DNA of 5,364 bases, taken from the NCBI GenBank assembly GCA_958439775.1, contig CAUBWQ010000087.1, positions 1 to 5,364 on the forward strand. The letters run 5' to 3'. Position numbers and translations under genes: made by a program. This document shows positions 3,992-5,364 of the stretch, one piece after another. Source of the stretch: an uncultured Collinsella sp. Lineage in GTDB: Bacteria; Actinomycetota; Coriobacteriia; Coriobacteriales; Coriobacteriaceae. Every line of letters starts with the position of its first letter. Position 1 is the first letter of the stretch. Below the pieces are notes generated by a model, which saw only the letters and a program-made list of their open reading frames with translations, ran no database searches and was not told the DNA's origin.

Positions 3992-5364
3992 ATGGAACAG
4001 ATTATCTTGAACATACTCGAGGCCCTGCGTCGCGGCGAGACCGTGGACGACAAGGCGCTCGTCAAACTGATACATGCCGAGGCGCGCCGTGAGGGCGCCG
4101 ACAAACGTGACCTGGCCAAGCGCCGCCTGCTGCCATTCTGCCAGCGGGTTAAACGCGAGGAGCCGGCTCGGTGGGCTGCGTGGAATGTCGATTCCGATCT
4201 GGAACGTCAACTGCTGCAGGTCCTGCGCATGAAGCCTCGTCGCACGGCTTCGGGCGTGGCGACCATTACCGTTATCACCAAGCCCTGGCCGTGCTCGGGC
4301 GATTGCCTGTTTTGCCCCAACGATCTGCGCATGCCTAAAAGCTATCTGCATGCCGAGCCGGCGTGTGCCCGTGCGGAGCAAAACTGCTTCGACCCGTATC
4401 TGCAAGTGAGTGCCCGTTTGACGGCGCTTTCGCAGATGGGGCATGCGACCGATAAGATTGAGCTCATTGTGCTCGGCGGTACCTGGAGCGACTATCCGCA
4501 AGGGTATCAGGCGTGGTTTATGTCGGAGCTCTTCCGCGCGCTCAATGACGATGCCGTGGCTGGTGTGGCGGCTAACCCCATGTTGGCGCGTCCGGGCATC
4601 AGCCGTGCCGAGGCGGGGCGTCTGCTCGACGATGCGCCTGCCGATGCCCTGCCGCCGGTGGTAGCGGAGCGCCGCGAGCGCTATCGGGCTGCCGGCATTG
4701 CGACTGACGAGGCTGAGCTTGCTGCCGGCGTTGCCGACGAGCAGGGTCGTGTGGATGCTGCCGTGGGCGGCTATAACCGCGCGGTGCGTTGTCTGTACGG
4801 CCCCGGTACGCCGTGGGGCGAGGTTGCCGAGTGGCAAACGGCAACGATGGAGGAGCTTGAGCGTCAGCAGCGCATCAACGAGACGGCAAAGCATCGCGTG
4901 GTGGGGCTCGTTATCGAGACGCGTCCCGATGCCGTAACGCCGCAGGCACTTACGCTCATCCGCCGCCTGGGCTGCACCAAGATCCAGATGGGTATCCAGA
5001 GCCTCGACCAGCACCTGCTCGATATCAACGAGCGTCGCATTTCGGTGGCGCAGATCGAGCGGGCGTTTTCGCTTGCGCGCCTGTTTGGCTTTAAGATCCA
5101 CGCGCACTTTATGCTTAACTTGTTGGGTGCCACGCCCGAAGGGGACAAGCGCGACTACGAACGCTTTATGACCGAAGGGGCCTTTATGCCCGACGAGGTC
5201 AAGGTCTACCCGTGTGCGCTCATCGAGGGCTCGCGTCTGGTGGGCTGCTACGAGCGCGGCGAGTGGCGCCCCTATACCGAGGAAGAACTGCTCGATGTGT
5301 TGGCCGACGACATCGTGGTGACGCCGGCGTTCTGCCGCATCAGTCGCATGATCCGTGACTTTAG
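3992..5364 (+). CDS. elp3: Elp3-like radical SAM tRNA-uridine modification protein (partial)
   Basis: The frame is open for 457 codons from ATG 3992 to the right edge, so the C-terminus is missing. KPRRTASGVA (81-90) matches the Elp3 motif K-P-x-R-T-A-S-G. CSGDCLFC (101-108) is a radical SAM CX3CX2C motif for the 4Fe-4S cluster. FDPYLQ (133-138), LGGTW (161-165), IETRPD (308-313), IQMGIQS (331-337), KVYPCALIEGS (404-414) and SRMIRD (451-456) all match Elp3 blocks. In known Elp3 proteins this domain, with a C-terminal acetyltransferase domain, makes cm5U at wobble U34 of tRNA; whether the acetyltransferase domain is present lies beyond the window. Between ALNDD (183-187) and the helix before IETRPD there are about 90 extra residues (roughly 190-283) relative to yeast Elp3. 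The family call is firm; the biochemical product in this organism is inferred. Confidence 0.9.
   Translation, partial: MEQIILNILEALRRGETVDDKALVKLIHAEARREGADKRDLAKRRLLPFCQRVKREEPARWAAWNVDSDLERQLLQVLRMKPRRTASGVATITVITKPWPCSGDCLFCPNDLRMPKSYLHAEPACARAEQNCFDPYLQVSARLTALSQMGHATDKIELIVLGGTWSDYPQGYQAWFMSELFRALNDDAVAGVAANPMLARPGISRAEAGRLLDDAPADALPPVVAERRERYRAAGIATDEAELAAGVADEQGRVDAAVGGYNRAVRCLYGPGTPWGEVAEWQTATMEELERQQRINETAKHRVVGLVIETRPDAVTPQALTLIRRLGCTKIQMGIQSLDQHLLDINERRISVAQIERAFSLARLFGFKIHAHFMLNLLGATPEGDKRDYERFMTEGAFMPDEVKVYPCALIEGSRLVGCYERGEWRPYTEEELLDVLADDIVVTPAFCRISRMIRDF

Noticed and set aside
3788..5107. 439-codon open frame on the minus strand
   Set aside because: It lies antisense to the Elp3-like gene, whose plus-strand translation matches several conserved family motifs. 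The minus-strand translation is Arg/His/Leu-rich with no recognisable domain, typical of the antisense of a GC-rich gene.

Overview
The window is GC-rich, compact bacterial chromosome. Its gene style, its codon use and the kind of Elp3-like protein it carries suggest a high-GC Gram-positive gut actinobacterium of the Coriobacteriia type (Collinsella or a relative). This placement is inferred from memory, not from a search. There are five protein genes (one cut by the right edge). I see no rRNA, tRNA, CRISPR array or transposase.

Layout: 1-173 is non-coding and holds an imperfect inverted repeat (1-21 against 73-92). On the minus strand, 174-1013 encodes a divergent TrmB-type tRNA (guanine-N7) methyltransferase and 1131-2003 encodes a second SAM-dependent methyltransferase whose motifs recall the Trm9/ALKBH8 family of wobble-uridine methyltransferases. 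The spacer 2004-2271 is a divergent control region. It has a good minus-strand promoter (perfect TTGACA, 17-bp spacer) and a perfect 9-bp inverted repeat that abuts its -10. On the plus strand, 2272-2994 encodes an Xre-type DNA-binding protein with an alanine-rich linker and a membrane hairpin. It overlaps by 4 bp the gene at 2991-3893, which encodes a membrane-anchored DUF4097-type protein with six Gly-Ser/Ala-Gly-Asp repeats. A strong hairpin at 3940-3973 separates this pair from an Elp3-like radical SAM gene that starts at 3992 and runs off the window.

How the genes may work together: two functional themes are interleaved. Three genes point to tRNA modification (TrmB-like, Trm9-like, Elp3-like). 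In eukaryotes, Elongator/Elp3 makes cm5U at wobble U34 and Trm9/ALKBH8 methylates it to mcm5U, so the two steps of that route may be encoded about 2 kb apart here. That is the most interesting hypothesis in the window. The second theme is a two-gene module resembling envelope-stress or envelope-sensing systems: a membrane-tethered HTH regulator translationally coupled to a DUF4097 surface-type protein.
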